The notes: generated from the sequence alone by a model not told the origin. A stretch of 64,000 bases of DNA from SVQP01 sp045658965 (GCA_045658965.1 JAZOVZ010000090.1:1-64000); one strand, 5' to 3'. Positions 8,885 to 16,762 are shown, numbered from the stretch's first letter. Made by a program: numbers and translations.

Positions 8885-9106
8885 ATGCTTGAAAAACTCA
8901 AAGAAATCATCGAAAGAGTGACCCCCGGAATTGACGTTTCCACCGTCACTCCCGAGACCAAGCTCATGGAAGACCTCAAGCTGGACTCTCTGTCCGTCAT
9001 GCTGCTGGCTATGGAGATCGAGGCAGCCTTTGGCTTCCAGTTCACCGAGCCCGTTAAGTTTGAAACGGTCAAGGACGTCTGCGATTACCTTGCCACCAAG
9101 GCATAA
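8885..9106 (+). CDS. acpP: Acyl carrier protein
   Basis: Small acidic four-helix carrier of 73 residues that holds acyl chains on 4'-phosphopantetheine. The attachment serine is in LKLDSLSVM (residue about 37, DSL motif), followed by the helix II acidic face EIEAAFGFQF. An AAAGGA site precedes the ATG by about 10 bases. It ends the fakA-plsX operon and is followed by a strong terminator. It could be the housekeeping ACP or a second ACP dedicated to this operon; no fab genes are in the window to decide. Confidence 0.9.
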   Translation: MLEKLKEIIERVTPGIDVSTVTPETKLMEDLKLDSLSVMLLAMEIEAAFGFQFTEPVKFETVKDVCDYLATKA

Positions 9107-9112
9107 AATTGA

Positions 9113-9148
9113 AAAAAGGTCTGCGTCATCAAGGACGCAGACCTTTTT
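9113..9148. terminator. Bidirectional terminator between acp and the flavodoxin-like gene
   Basis: A perfect 15-bp stem (AAAAAGGTCTGCGTC at 9113-9127 with its complement at 9134-9148) has a 6-base loop and T-runs on both strands. It serves acp rightward and the reductase leftward. Confidence 0.9.
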
Positions 9149-9150
9149 GA

Positions 9151-9768
9151 TTATCTGACAAAATTCGTAAAAACGCTCTTTTCCTTCTCGGGCAAGCCGT
9201 ATTTTTCCTTGCCGAGCGCAATGCTCTTGATGAGGAAAGACATATTGTTCGCCAAGGTGCGCATACTCTGCAAGCCCTCGGCATCCTCAGCCGCCTGACC
9301 GGGCTTTGCACCGTGAATGCTGTTCCAATACTGTCCGGACGCCACGGGCATACCCGAAATGGTAAAATACTTGTTGAGCTGGTCAAAGGTCGAGGAAAGA
9401 CCGCCGCGTCTTGCCGCCACCACCGCAGCACCCACCTTCATGCGCTTGTCAAAGCGCGTGCTGTAGAAAAGGCGATCCAAAAACGCAGTCAGCGTGCCGT
9501 TTGCACCCGCGTAATAAACGGGGCTGCCCACCACCATGCCGTCGCATGCTTCAAATTTCTTTGCAACCTCGTTGACGCTGTCATCAATGGCGCACTTGGC
9601 ATTCTTATAGCAGGTCTGGCATGCCATGCAGCCGCGCACCGCCATGTTGCCCACGTGAATCCACTCGGTCTCGATCCCTTGCTCCGAGAACACCTTTTCC
9701 ATCTCTCTGAGTGCCATCGCCGTGTTGCCATTGTTATTAGGACTTCCGTTGATCAATAATACTTTCAT
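9151..9768 (-). CDS. NADPH-dependent FMN reductase / iron-sulfur flavoprotein family
   Basis: 205-residue flavodoxin-fold oxidoreductase. The FMN phosphate loop is GSPNNNGNT at residues 8-16; a cysteine cluster GCMACQTCYKNAKC at about residues 46-59 is typical of iron-sulfur flavoprotein relatives; GSPVYYAGANGTLTAFLDR is the second flavin-contact block. The physiological electron donor and acceptor are unknown. An AGGAG site lies 7 bases before the ATG. It is monocistronic: own promoter, and a terminator immediately after the stop. Confidence 0.85.
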   Translation of the reverse strand: MKVLLINGSPNNNGNTAMALREMEKVFSEQGIETEWIHVGNMAVRGCMACQTCYKNAKCAIDDSVNEVAKKFEACDGMVVGSPVYYAGANGTLTAFLDRLFYSTRFDKRMKVGAAVVAARRGGLSSTFDQLNKYFTISGMPVASGQYWNSIHGAKPGQAAEDAEGLQSMRTLANNMSFLIKSIALGKEKYGLPEKEKSVFTNFVR

Positions 9769-9801
9769 ATCTGCTCCTGTTCGGTTTGATTTTCTATTAT
9801 G

Positions 9802-9830
9802 ATTATAGCGCGAAACAGGGAAATTGTCAA
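9802..9830 (-). promoter_or_regulatory. Promoter of the FMN reductase gene
   Basis: On the minus strand TTGACA (9825-9830) and TATAAT (9802-9807) are spaced by 17 bases, about 34 bases upstream of the ATG. Confidence 0.8.
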
Positions 9831-9886
9831 GCGGAAGTGTCGCTTTTGCGCATCACCCACCAGCCCTGTCTGCATCCAAAACATCT

Positions 9887-9989
9887 GTAGGGGAGGATAT
9901 TATCCTCCCGTACGAAATCGGTTTATGATTGGATTGCCCAAACGCTAACCCATTCCCATCGCTGGCGGGAGGATAATATCCTCCCCTAC
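9887..9989. repeat. Inverted pair of palindromic repeats
   Basis: Two CGTAGGG-family copies face each other at 9887-9913 and 9965-9989, each with core GAGGATA/TATCCTC, separated by 51 bases. Each is itself palindromic, and together they can form a larger hairpin. They lie between the promoter of the reductase and the end of the operon that finishes at 10000. Confidence 0.75.
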
Positions 9990-9999
9990 AGAAGGTGCC

Positions 10000-10356
10000 C
10001 TAAAAATTCATTCGTAAATAATCAAACACGATCTCCCAAATTTTGATCATGGGAAGGGAAAGCACGATCGTGCAAACTGCTTCTATGATCCATGTGATCT
10101 TGGTGTTTTTCAACTTTTTTGCAACAAATACGTTCAAAGATACCAGTACAAGAATGGCGATCAATGCGAAAAGCCCTGCAAGCACACAAAAGGGAACCAA
10201 TCTCGGATATTCTTCAATCATGGGCTTGCCGCCAAAGGCAGCATTTGCTAAAAGTATTCCAAAGATAATCCATGAGCATTCAATCCCTAAGCTCAAAAAT
10301 GTTGCATACGACACAGTAAAACCGGACGCAAGAGCAATATTGATTGCTTTTTTCAT
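10000..10356 (-). CDS. Small multi-spanning membrane protein, unknown
   Basis: 118 residues, with three to four predicted membrane helices (about 5-22, 26-42, 58-78 and 88-105) and no recognised domain. It is the last gene of a five-gene leftward operon headed by a DUF2975 protein and a YozG-type regulator, 28 bases after the previous stop; a weak AAGGG ribosome site is present. Function is unknown; the context suggests a membrane-stress, transport or bacteriocin-related accessory role only by association. Confidence 0.6.
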   Translation of the reverse strand: MKKAINIALASGFTVSYATFLSLGIECSWIIFGILLANAAFGGKPMIEEYPRLVPFCVLAGLFALIAILVLVSLNVFVAKKLKNTKITWIIEAVCTIVLSLPMIKIWEIVFDYLRMNF

Positions 10357-10384
10357 TTATATTTCAACCCTTCTGTGTAATTGA

Positions 10385-11158
10385 TTAACGTAAATACTCC
10401 AAAAATGATAAGTCATACGTGCTATTTTCAAAATCCTCGTAAATGGAAAAATCCTCGTCCAAGAAATGCAGATCCGACGGCGTTACCGTGTAAGAGGAAT
10501 GCTCCTCGATATGCTCCAGCTCGCTCATTGTATAAACAAAGATTGCGGTACGTTCTTGCTCGTCAAGCATAATGTATTCCAGTACCTCCCATTGCTCCCC
10601 GACATGATTCCATTGCAAAATATATGTGGGGTAATTAAAATGCTCGGTATCATACAACGGTTTTACTGTGCCTGTTTGGTTGGTTATGTCAAAATCGGCA
10701 AGTCCCTGTGCAAAGGATGCATACGCATCCTCGGAAAGCGTGCAGGTGAAATAGATCGCATATCCGTCAACGTCTATACCTTGTGTCCAATGAAAATAAA
10801 AGTCGGTTAAGGTTGTCGGGGTTTCGCGAGGGAACAAAATCAGCTCCGAGTTGTACAGGTATTCGCCAAACCCGAGCAGGGAATCTCTTTTGGCATCATG
10901 AGTAGCCGCCCGGTTCCAATCCTCTACCGCACCGTTATAAATGTGTTGATAATCAGTAATGTCGGTCTTCTCCACGGTGCAATTTGTCAATAGGAGAACC
11001 ATGACAATCAGCAATGCTACGATTGCAATCACTCTCGCCATTTGAATGAAACCGTAAATTTTAGAAAAAACCTTTGCAATACAATACACACCGATACCAC
11101 CCACTAACAATCCGAGATATTTATGATCTTTTTGCTTCATCGTAATTGCTTGGCTCAT
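10385..11158 (-). CDS. Membrane-anchored extracytoplasmic protein, unknown
   Basis: 257 residues. Two hydrophobic segments (about 14-33 and 41-58) precede a soluble domain rich in aromatic and acidic residues (DFYFHWTQGIDVDGYAIYF, TYILQWNHVGEQWEVLEY) that probably lies outside the cell. LLLTNC at the end of the second segment is lipobox-like but too internal to be a normal lipoprotein signal. The start overlaps the upstream stop by four bases (ATGA), indicating coupled translation. I do not recognise the family. Confidence 0.6.
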   Translation of the reverse strand: MSQAITMKQKDHKYLGLLVGGIGVYCIAKVFSKIYGFIQMARVIAIVALLIVMVLLLTNCTVEKTDITDYQHIYNGAVEDWNRAATHDAKRDSLLGFGEYLYNSELILFPRETPTTLTDFYFHWTQGIDVDGYAIYFTCTLSEDAYASFAQGLADFDITNQTGTVKPLYDTEHFNYPTYILQWNHVGEQWEVLEYIMLDEQERTAIFVYTMSELEHIEEHSSYTVTPSDLHFLDEDFSIYEDFENSTYDLSFLEYLR

Positions 11159-11958
11159 TTGTCACCTATCCTTTTGCTGATATACTTCCACCCACACGTG
11201 CTTTCGATATGCTTATCCAAGGGTCTGCCAATGTAATCTATATCGGGATCTTCATAAAACATGTAAACGATTTGATTGGTATCATCATTGGTTGCTATGA
11301 AAACCATGTACTTGGGAAAATCTAAGTATTTGTAAATATAGTCCACCGATAATGTCCTGAATTCATACCCGCCTATTTCTGCATACGGTGTGCAGGCGTA
11401 GTCGCATGCAACCATATCTTCGGTTTGGAAAACGTATGTTTGATCCAGCATAGCCTTTTGCTGCTCGTATTCGGATGAATCGTAGGTGCACACAAGCGTA
11501 TAGGTGTGCCAACCAAATATGTATTCTTCACGCTGGAATACAAAGTAATCCATTTTTTGGGGTGTTCCGATTTCATCGAGCCCCGGCATTGCGTCAATTT
11601 TGTCGTGCACCTCTGTATATTGTGCAGCAACCTCGTTTTGTTCATAGTGATCCAAAGAGACAATAGGACCTATCAAGAAACAAAACAAAATCAAAAACAC
11701 CAAAGCTGCTAATACGACAATGTCAGCAATGACGCGCCAAACAGTCCGTAAAGGATTAAAATTGCATGCAGACAACAGCATAATGGCACCCAACGGCAGA
11801 ATAAAAATGCCGAGTATCATACAAGGAGTCATTATTGGTGCGTGACTGCATAGCTTCATAAATCCTTTCACGATAAAAAACAAAGGAATGATGCAGCTGA
11901 TTGCAAACAGTATGATCCGTGATGTCGAAAACCATTTTTTGTTGCTGCTTTGATCCAT
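11155..11958 (-). CDS. Membrane-anchored extracytoplasmic protein, unknown
   Basis: 267 residues with three hydrophobic helices at about 14-32, 43-63 and 73-97, then an external domain of about 165 residues. The domain plan (membrane helices then a mixed alpha/beta region with tyrosine-rich strands such as EEYIFGWHTYTLVCTYD) resembles the next gene in layout, so the two may be diverged paralogues or partners. A strong AAAGGAGGG site is present. The ATG abuts the TGA of the HTH regulator gene. Family not recognised. Confidence 0.6.
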   Translation of the reverse strand: MDQSSNKKWFSTSRIILFAISCIIPLFFIVKGFMKLCSHAPIMTPCMILGIFILPLGAIMLLSACNFNPLRTVWRVIADIVVLAALVFLILFCFLIGPIVSLDHYEQNEVAAQYTEVHDKIDAMPGLDEIGTPQKMDYFVFQREEYIFGWHTYTLVCTYDSSEYEQQKAMLDQTYVFQTEDMVACDYACTPYAEIGGYEFRTLSVDYIYKYLDFPKYMVFIATNDDTNQIVYMFYEDPDIDYIGRPLDKHIESTCGWKYISKRIGDK

Positions 11959-12237
11959 TCATATCCCTCCTTTGACGGTTGACGGCTGCACCTGCAGCTC
12001 CTCGTCCTTTTCCTGTACGCTCACGTCTGCGCACGCCTCCGGCACGTATTCCAAAATGTCCGCGGGCTGGCAATCAAGAGCGCGGCACAGCGCGTCCAGC
12101 GTGCTGAGTCGCACCGCCTTGGCGTGGTTGTTTTTGAGAATAGAGAGATTGGCAAGGGTAATGCCCACCTTGTCCGAAAGCTCGTTCAGCGACATTTTGC
12201 GCTTTGCCATCATCACGTCTAAATTGATTATTATCAT
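11959..12237 (-). CDS. YozG-type HTH (Cro/C1) transcriptional regulator
   Basis: 92-residue regulator with a Cro/C1-type helix-turn-helix filling residues 1-65: MSLNELSDKVGITLANLSIL and LDALCRALDCQPADILEY are the hallmark of the YozG group. The remaining 27 residues are an acidic tail. It lies 9 bases after the DUF2975 gene, the standard partner arrangement (yoaS-yozG in Bacillus). It probably represses its own operon through the dyad upstream of the promoter. The binding site is inferred. Confidence 0.88.
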   Translation of the reverse strand: MIIINLDVMMAKRKMSLNELSDKVGITLANLSILKNNHAKAVRLSTLDALCRALDCQPADILEYVPEACADVSVQEKDEELQVQPSTVKGGI

Positions 12238-12246
12238 TTTACCACC

Positions 12247-12720
12247 TCATATCGTAAATTCGTTTTCTTCTTTTATGTCGGCTGCCTGTGCAAGCAAATG
12301 CCGCACGATCAGCATGCAAAGCCCCAGAGCAAATGCAATGCATACCACAAACAGTGCCATTTGAAAATGTAATACCAGTAAAAGAGAGAGCAAGCCCTCG
12401 CCAAAGCAGCACAGCGCAATGGCAAAGATCAGCCAACCAAAGCCCTTTGTGTGCTCACGCTTGCGTATCACGCCCACCAGCAGCCAAGCCACCAAAGCGT
12501 CGCAAACCATGGCAAGGACCAGCATGGCGTAGGAATCGAGCAATATCATGTGTCTGCCGTCAGCCCCCAGTTGATTGCGGTCGCCGAGCTGATCGGGAAT
12601 ATCGATCAGGGCAGAGACCAAGGGCGGCAGATATAGCATGATCAGTACCATTGCCGCAAGCATACCGATGCACGCCACAATGCCCGTGATCGCAAACGCG
12701 TTTTTGATGTCCAATTTCAT
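12247..12720 (-). CDS. DUF2975 (YoaS-like) membrane protein
   Basis: 157 residues with four predicted helices: about 8-33, 63-85, 94-116 and 119-145. Charged loops and position before a YozG-type regulator match the DUF2975 family, whose role is not established; such pairs are proposed to sense the membrane state and pass it to the regulator. An AAGGGGGG site precedes the ATG. It heads the operon that continues to 10000. Confidence 0.75.
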   Translation of the reverse strand: MKLDIKNAFAITGIVACIGMLAAMVLIMLYLPPLVSALIDIPDQLGDRNQLGADGRHMILLDSYAMLVLAMVCDALVAWLLVGVIRKREHTKGFGWLIFAIALCCFGEGLLSLLLVLHFQMALFVVCIAFALGLCMLIVRHLLAQAADIKEENEFTI

Positions 12721-12754
12721 TCCATCGCCCCCCTTGACGTAAGTTCATGCTTTT

Positions 12755-12808
12755 ATTTTAGCACATAAAATACTGATTGTCAATATGAATTTATTGAATA
12801 TCAATAAA
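12755..12808 (-). promoter_or_regulatory. Promoter and dyad operator of the DUF2975-HTH operon
   Basis: On the minus strand TTGACA (12778-12783) and TAAAAT (12755-12760) have 17-base spacing. Just upstream, TTTATTG-AATAT-CAATAAA (12790-12808) is a perfect 7-bp inverted repeat, a candidate site for the YozG-like protein. Confidence 0.7.
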
Positions 12809-12842
12809 TATTTGTGGTGTTGATCGTGAGGCGTAATAAACG

Positions 12843-12943
12843 GTAGGGGGCGACGTCCTCGACGCCCCGGGCAGGCACTATGTTGTTTTTTGTGTGAAAA
12901 ATTTGTTTGTGTAGGACGGGGCGTCGAGGACGTCGCCCCCTAC
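12843..12943. repeat. 27-bp perfect inverted repeat pair
   Basis: Bases 12843-12869 and 12917-12943 are exact reverse complements over 27 bases, with a 47-base spacer. Each arm is also a CGTAGGG-family palindrome (core CGACGTCCTCGACG). They fill the 321-base intergenic region between the divergent DUF2975 and cyclase promoters; no gene is present there. Confidence 0.85.
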
Positions 12944-12984
12944 AGACGGACGGTTTGCGCATCATGTATTTATTGCAAATTCTC

Positions 12985-13013
12985 TTGATTTCCGTCCGAT
13001 TTTCTGCTATAAT
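12985..13013 (+). promoter_or_regulatory. Promoter of the cyclase gene
   Basis: TTGATT (12985-12990) and TATAAT (13008-13013) have 17-base spacing, 28 bases before the ATG at 13042. Confidence 0.7.
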
Positions 13014-13041
13014 GAAAAAAACGACAAAAAAGGGGATTGGT

Positions 13042-13623
13042 ATGCAAATTTACGACATTTCCCAAGAAATATTTACCTGCGCGGTTTATCCGGGCGACCC
13101 CGCGCCTGCGCGCGAGGTGCTTGCGTCCTTGGACGCGGGTGACGTGATCAATCTGACCGCCTTTTCCATGTGCGCGCACAACGGCACGCACGTGGATGCG
13201 CCTGCGCATTTTATTGCGGGCGGCGACACGGTGGACAAGCTGCCGCTTGATGCAACCGTGGGCATGGCGTGCGTCATTTCCCACGAGGGCGATATCTCGG
13301 CAGAGCATGCAAAAGAAATGCTTGCCGCGGCAGGGAATTGCAAAAAGCTGCTTGTCAAGGGTGACGCGACACTCACGCTCCCGGCTGCACAGGTGCTTGC
13401 CGAAGCCGGTATCGACCTCTTTGGCAACGAATCGCAGACCGTAGGCCCCGAATCCGCGCCCATGGCGGTGCATCTTTGCCTGCTCGGTGCGGGCGTGGTG
13501 CTCTTGGAGGGCATCCGACTTGCAAGCGTGCCAGACGGCACGTATCTGCTTTGCGCAGCACCCCTTAACCTCGGCGGCGCGGAGGGCGCACCTTGCCGTG
13601 CTGTATTGATTGATCTTACGTAA
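13042..13623 (+). CDS. Cyclase / kynurenine formamidase-like family protein
   Basis: 193-residue metal-dependent amidohydrolase-like enzyme of the KynB cyclase family. The defining metal site HNGTHVDAPAH is at about residues 47-57, with a later GVVLLEG block. Members hydrolyse N-formylkynurenine, isatin or other amides or lactones; no tryptophan catabolic gene is near, so the substrate is open. The start at 13042 has an AGGGG site and follows a good promoter; longer upstream reading frames would pass through the inverted repeat. Confidence 0.82.
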   Translation: MQIYDISQEIFTCAVYPGDPAPAREVLASLDAGDVINLTAFSMCAHNGTHVDAPAHFIAGGDTVDKLPLDATVGMACVISHEGDISAEHAKEMLAAAGNCKKLLVKGDATLTLPAAQVLAEAGIDLFGNESQTVGPESAPMAVHLCLLGAGVVLLEGIRLASVPDGTYLLCAAPLNLGGAEGAPCRAVLIDLT

Positions 13624-13636
13624 AGGAGCATATATA

Positions 13637-14188
13637 ATGTCCGAATTTCTTGCAATGCTTGAGTCCGTTTCGCCGATCTTGGTCTGCTTTTTGATCTGCG
13701 CGGCGAAAATTTTGGAAATTACCATTCAATCGCTCAAAACCTGCATGATGGTCAAAGGGCAACGCCTCAAAGCCGCGGGTCTTGGTTTTGTTGAGTGCAT
13801 CATTTGGGGTCTTGTGGTGTCGGGCGTTATCGGCACGCTTGGCGATAACCCTCTGCGCCTTGTCTTTTATTGCGCGGGCTACGCCACGGGTCTTTTCTTA
13901 GGCTCTACCATTGAGGGCAAGATCGCGCTGGGCACGTCCAACTTAGAGCTGATCGCAAACGACGAGAGCACCGAAAAGATCACCGCTTACTTAAAGGAAA
14001 ATAACCTTGGCTACACCGTGCTGCCCGGCCATGGCGCGAACGAGAAGATGAACATGATCTTTATCGTGCTGCCCAGAAAGCGCACCAAGCGCGTGCTTGC
14101 CGAGATCCGCAAGTGCTGCGATAACAAGGTCTTTGTGGTTGCCAGCGAGGTCAGCAAATTCGCCGGCGGTTACGGTCTTGTGAAGTAA
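13637..14188 (+). CDS. UPF0316 (DUF2179/DUF5698) membrane protein
   Basis: 183 residues: three hydrophobic segments in the first 100 residues (about 11-30, 42-64 and 69-86), then a cytoplasmic DUF2179-type domain ending KFAGGYGLVK. GYATGLFLGSTIEGKIALG matches the family hallmark (GYxxGxxxGxxIExKxAxG). The biological role is not established; the DUF2179 domain is thought to bind a small ligand. An AAAGGAG site precedes the ATG, 13 bases after the cyclase gene, so they are cotranscribed. Confidence 0.85.
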   Translation: MSEFLAMLESVSPILVCFLICAAKILEITIQSLKTCMMVKGQRLKAAGLGFVECIIWGLVVSGVIGTLGDNPLRLVFYCAGYATGLFLGSTIEGKIALGTSNLELIANDESTEKITAYLKENNLGYTVLPGHGANEKMNMIFIVLPRKRTKRVLAEIRKCCDNKVFVVASEVSKFAGGYGLVK

Positions 14189-14244
14189 AAGCGAACCACG
14201 TTTATCAATCATAAGAGCCATTTATCACATAAAAGGAGAACGCT

Positions 14245-14751
14245 ATGACCAATACCACTGCACACACGCATGATCTTTTGCTGAAATTGAATCGGCACGT
14301 CACGGCACCCACCCGCAAATTGCTTTTGTGCCTGTTTACGATCTGCACCACGCTGAGTGTCGTACTGATATTCGGACATTTCTTCATTGACCACTGGTAC
14401 ACGTTACACGCAGGCTTTTTCTTTCTGCCGCTCGCACTCATCAGCGGCTTTCTGCTGCCTCAATTCGGCAAAGCACAGCTTTCCGCGAAGATCCAAAAGC
14501 AGCTGTCGGCTGATCCCAACACTGTGACGACGTACGGCTTTTTTGACGATCATTATACCTTTGAGTCAACGAGCACGTATCGCCACAGCAGCGAGCGCAT
14601 CGAATACGCATTGATCGATAAGGTCGTCAAGATCGACGATACGACCATGTATATCCAAAGCAAAACCGGCACCTATTATCCGATTCATGAGCCTGATGGC
14701 GTCAGCGAGATATACCGGTTTCTGTATATGAAAGCAAAAGCAACGTTGTAA
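14245..14751 (+). CDS. YcxB-like membrane protein
   Basis: 168 residues. Two membrane helices (about 23-44 and 51-71) are followed by a soluble beta-rich tail with YTFESTSTYRHSSERIEYALIDKVVKI-like pattern, broken here for length, and a short IYR-F ending, as in YcxB/PH-like proteins. Function unknown. An AAAAGGAG site is present; the gene is 56 bases after the UPF0316 gene and 37 before the isomerase gene in the same direction. Confidence 0.6.
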   Translation: MTNTTAHTHDLLLKLNRHVTAPTRKLLLCLFTICTTLSVVLIFGHFFIDHWYTLHAGFFFLPLALISGFLLPQFGKAQLSAKIQKQLSADPNTVTTYGFFDDHYTFESTSTYRHSSERIEYALIDKVVKIDDTTMYIQSKTGTYYPIHEPDGVSEIYRFLYMKAKATL

Positions 14752-14788
14752 TACACAAGCAAGAAATATTCCCAAAAAGGAGAACGTT

Positions 14789-15685
14789 ATGATTCGTTTC
14801 GGAATATCCATCTACGGTGTGTCCCGTAAGATTTGTTCGGGGGAGATGACCCCCATTCGCGCCTTTGAGCGTATTTGTGAAATGGGTGCCGAGGTCGTGG
14901 AGCTGGTGCCGTTCGGCTTTAACTTGGTTGAGCAGCCCGCGCTGCGCCCCGAGTTCAAGGCAGCCAGCAAGAGCCTTGGTGTGCCGATCGGCAACTATTC
15001 GCTCAACGCCAACTTTTTAATGCTCACGCCCGAGCAGTACGCTGCAGAGCTGGCGCGCGTCAAGCAGCATATCGACATGGTGTCGGATATGGAGATCCCC
15101 ACCATTCGCGTGGATTCTGCCGCATTCCGTCGCCCCATGTGCGAAAATACCATGGAGAAGTTTCAGGAGGAAATGCCGCTGATCGTATCTACCTACGAGC
15201 AGCTTTGCGACTACGCAAAGCCTTTGGGCATTACGGTACTGCTTGAAAACCACGGCTTCCACGCCAACGGCTCGGAGCGCGTGCGTCAGATCATGACAGG
15301 CGTGAAACGTGATAATTTCGGGCATCAGCTGGACGTAGGCAACTACACCTGCGTGGACGATATTCCCGAGATTGCCGTCAAAAAGATGATCCCCTTTGCC
15401 AAGACCATTCACATGAAGGATTTTTACGTGCGTCCCGCGCACAGAGATCCCGGCGGGGCTGCGGAATTTAACTGTGAGAATTCGTGGTTCCGCTCGGTCA
15501 ACGGTACGTTTTTGCGCGGCTCTATTCTCGCACAGGGCGATATTGATATCTGGGACGTCATGCGCACCATCAAGGCGTCGTCCTTCGACGGCGATATCTA
15601 CCTTGAATACGAGGGCATGGAGGAGTGCGAATACGGCACGCACGTGTCCTTTGCAAATATGAAGCGTATTTACAATGAAGTGTAG
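14789..15685 (+). CDS. Sugar phosphate isomerase/epimerase (xylose isomerase-like TIM barrel)
   Basis: 298-residue AP-endonuclease-2 superfamily barrel. Candidate metal ligands occur in order: the E in VLLENHG (about residue 153), the D in QLDVGNY, the H in IHMKDF and the E in YLEYEG near the end. The substrate is probably a sugar or inositol derivative but cannot be read here. AAAAAGGAG lies 7 bases before the ATG. No transporter or kinase neighbours suggest a pathway. Three palindromic repeats follow directly. Confidence 0.82.
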   Translation: MIRFGISIYGVSRKICSGEMTPIRAFERICEMGAEVVELVPFGFNLVEQPALRPEFKAASKSLGVPIGNYSLNANFLMLTPEQYAAELARVKQHIDMVSDMEIPTIRVDSAAFRRPMCENTMEKFQEEMPLIVSTYEQLCDYAKPLGITVLLENHGFHANGSERVRQIMTGVKRDNFGHQLDVGNYTCVDDIPEIAVKKMIPFAKTIHMKDFYVRPAHRDPGGAAEFNCENSWFRSVNGTFLRGSILAQGDIDIWDVMRTIKASSFDGDIYLEYEGMEECEYGTHVSFANMKRIYNEV

Positions 15686-15693
15686 CCAACCGC

Positions 15694-15822
15694 GGCGGCA
15701 GCAAGCCACCGCCCTACAATGTGGCTCGATGCGTAGGAGCGACTGGACGAATCGCCCGCCATATCCGTAGGGGCGATCATTGATCGCCCGCCAATCTCGG
15801 CGGCAGCAAGCCACCGCCCTAC
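15694..15822. repeat. Cluster of four CGTAGGG-family palindromic repeats
   Basis: Copies lie at 15694-15717 and 15799-15822 (GGCGGCAGCAAGCCACCGCC type) and at 15733-15760 and 15767-15792 (GCGAT..ATCGC type). They fill the gap between the isomerase gene and the next membrane protein gene, and mix two sequence subtypes. Confidence 0.8.
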
Positions 15823-15852
15823 GCTTAAAAATCCACCGAAAGGAGAACTGCC

Positions 15853-16443
15853 ATGGCTGATAAGAAAAACAAGAAAAAGCAGCGACTTTTTCCGCTTACG
15901 TGGAAATTCTGGCTGGGGTTTATTATTGTGCAACTGTGCTATTTGACAGTGTGTTCTAACGCGGTGTATTCGGAGTGGCCGTGTAATGACAGAAATACGC
16001 AGACTGTTGTTGGAAAAGTAGAGAATATCAGGGATGTAAGCACAGGCTTCAGAATTTATCGCGGTCACGGTTCGAAAGGTTATCTGGAAATTACCGTGAA
16101 CGGGCAACCGTACCGCTTGTACGTTCAAAGCAATCAAAAGGAAATGAGCACTTCCGATGTTAAAGAAAACCTTGCTATCGGTGATAGCGTAGAGATCGCG
16201 TACAAGACACAAATTCGTATGTTCAAAGAATGCAGCGTTGTGGTCGGCATGAAAGATAATACGCAGACCTACCGTACGATAGAGGCTTATAACGCCAATG
16301 CCCGTGTGATGCTGCCCGTGTTCTCGGTATTGATGCTGATTGCTGAGGCACTGTTGTGCCTGCCGTTTTATGCGGAATATTTGCTCAGGTTGATCGCACA
16401 TTTCAGAGCTCGGAAAAGGGAACGCCAAAAGAAAAAGAAATAG
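15853..16443 (+). CDS. Membrane protein with external domain, unknown
   Basis: 196 residues. A lysine-rich N-terminus, a first helix at about 17-36, a roughly 100-residue domain that may be an extracytoplasmic beta domain (VVGKVENIRDVSTGFRIY, KGYLEITVNGQPYRLYV, LAIGDSVEIAYKT, the last resembling DUF3592-like folds), then a second helix at about 155-180 and a basic tail. AAAGGAG lies upstream. A terminator follows, so it ends this run of genes. No specific function can be given. Confidence 0.6.
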   Translation: MADKKNKKKQRLFPLTWKFWLGFIIVQLCYLTVCSNAVYSEWPCNDRNTQTVVGKVENIRDVSTGFRIYRGHGSKGYLEITVNGQPYRLYVQSNQKEMSTSDVKENLAIGDSVEIAYKTQIRMFKECSVVVGMKDNTQTYRTIEAYNANARVMLPVFSVLMLIAEALLCLPFYAEYLLRLIAHFRARKRERQKKKK

Positions 16444-16457
16444 ACCAAACGAAAAAC

Positions 16458-16489
16458 CAACGCTTACGTATCGTAGGCGTTGTTTTTTT
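16458..16489 (+). terminator. Terminator after the 15.9-kb membrane protein gene
   Basis: CAACGCTTACG pairs with CGTAGGCGTTG (one bulge) around a 3-base loop, followed by seven T. Confidence 0.8.
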
Positions 16490-16592
16490 GCATATTCCCG
16501 CCCTGCGATTGTGCATGGAATTACGCATATTTCCCACCATTATTTACATACTAACCAATGACTGCCTGCACGTATAGTGTTTCGACAACAAA

Positions 16593-16725
16593 TTAGCACT
16601 CTTGACACGAAATTAGCAGAGTTCATAAAATATTAACAAACAAAACTGCCAAAGGGACTTGACAAAACGCTTGAAAAGTGCTAAATTTATGTCAGCGGTT
16701 AGCACTTGAACAAAAAGAGTGCTAA
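16593..16725 (+). promoter_or_regulatory. CIRCE operator and promoters of the hrcA-dnaK operon
   Basis: A near-perfect CIRCE element is at 16699-16725: TTAGCACTT, 9 bases, GAGTGCTAA (consensus differs by one base). Extra half-sites occur at 16593-16601 (TTAGCACTC) and 16676-16684 (AAGTGCTAA). The main promoter is TTGACA (16659-16664), 17 bases, TAAATT (16682-16687), whose -10 overlaps the second half-site; a second possible promoter is TTGACA (16602-16607) with TAAAAT (16626-16631). HrcA repression at 37 degrees and release on heat shock is expected. Confidence 0.9.
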
Positions 16726-16762
16726 AAATCGTCAAAAAGCACCCAAAGAGAGGAGATTTGCT

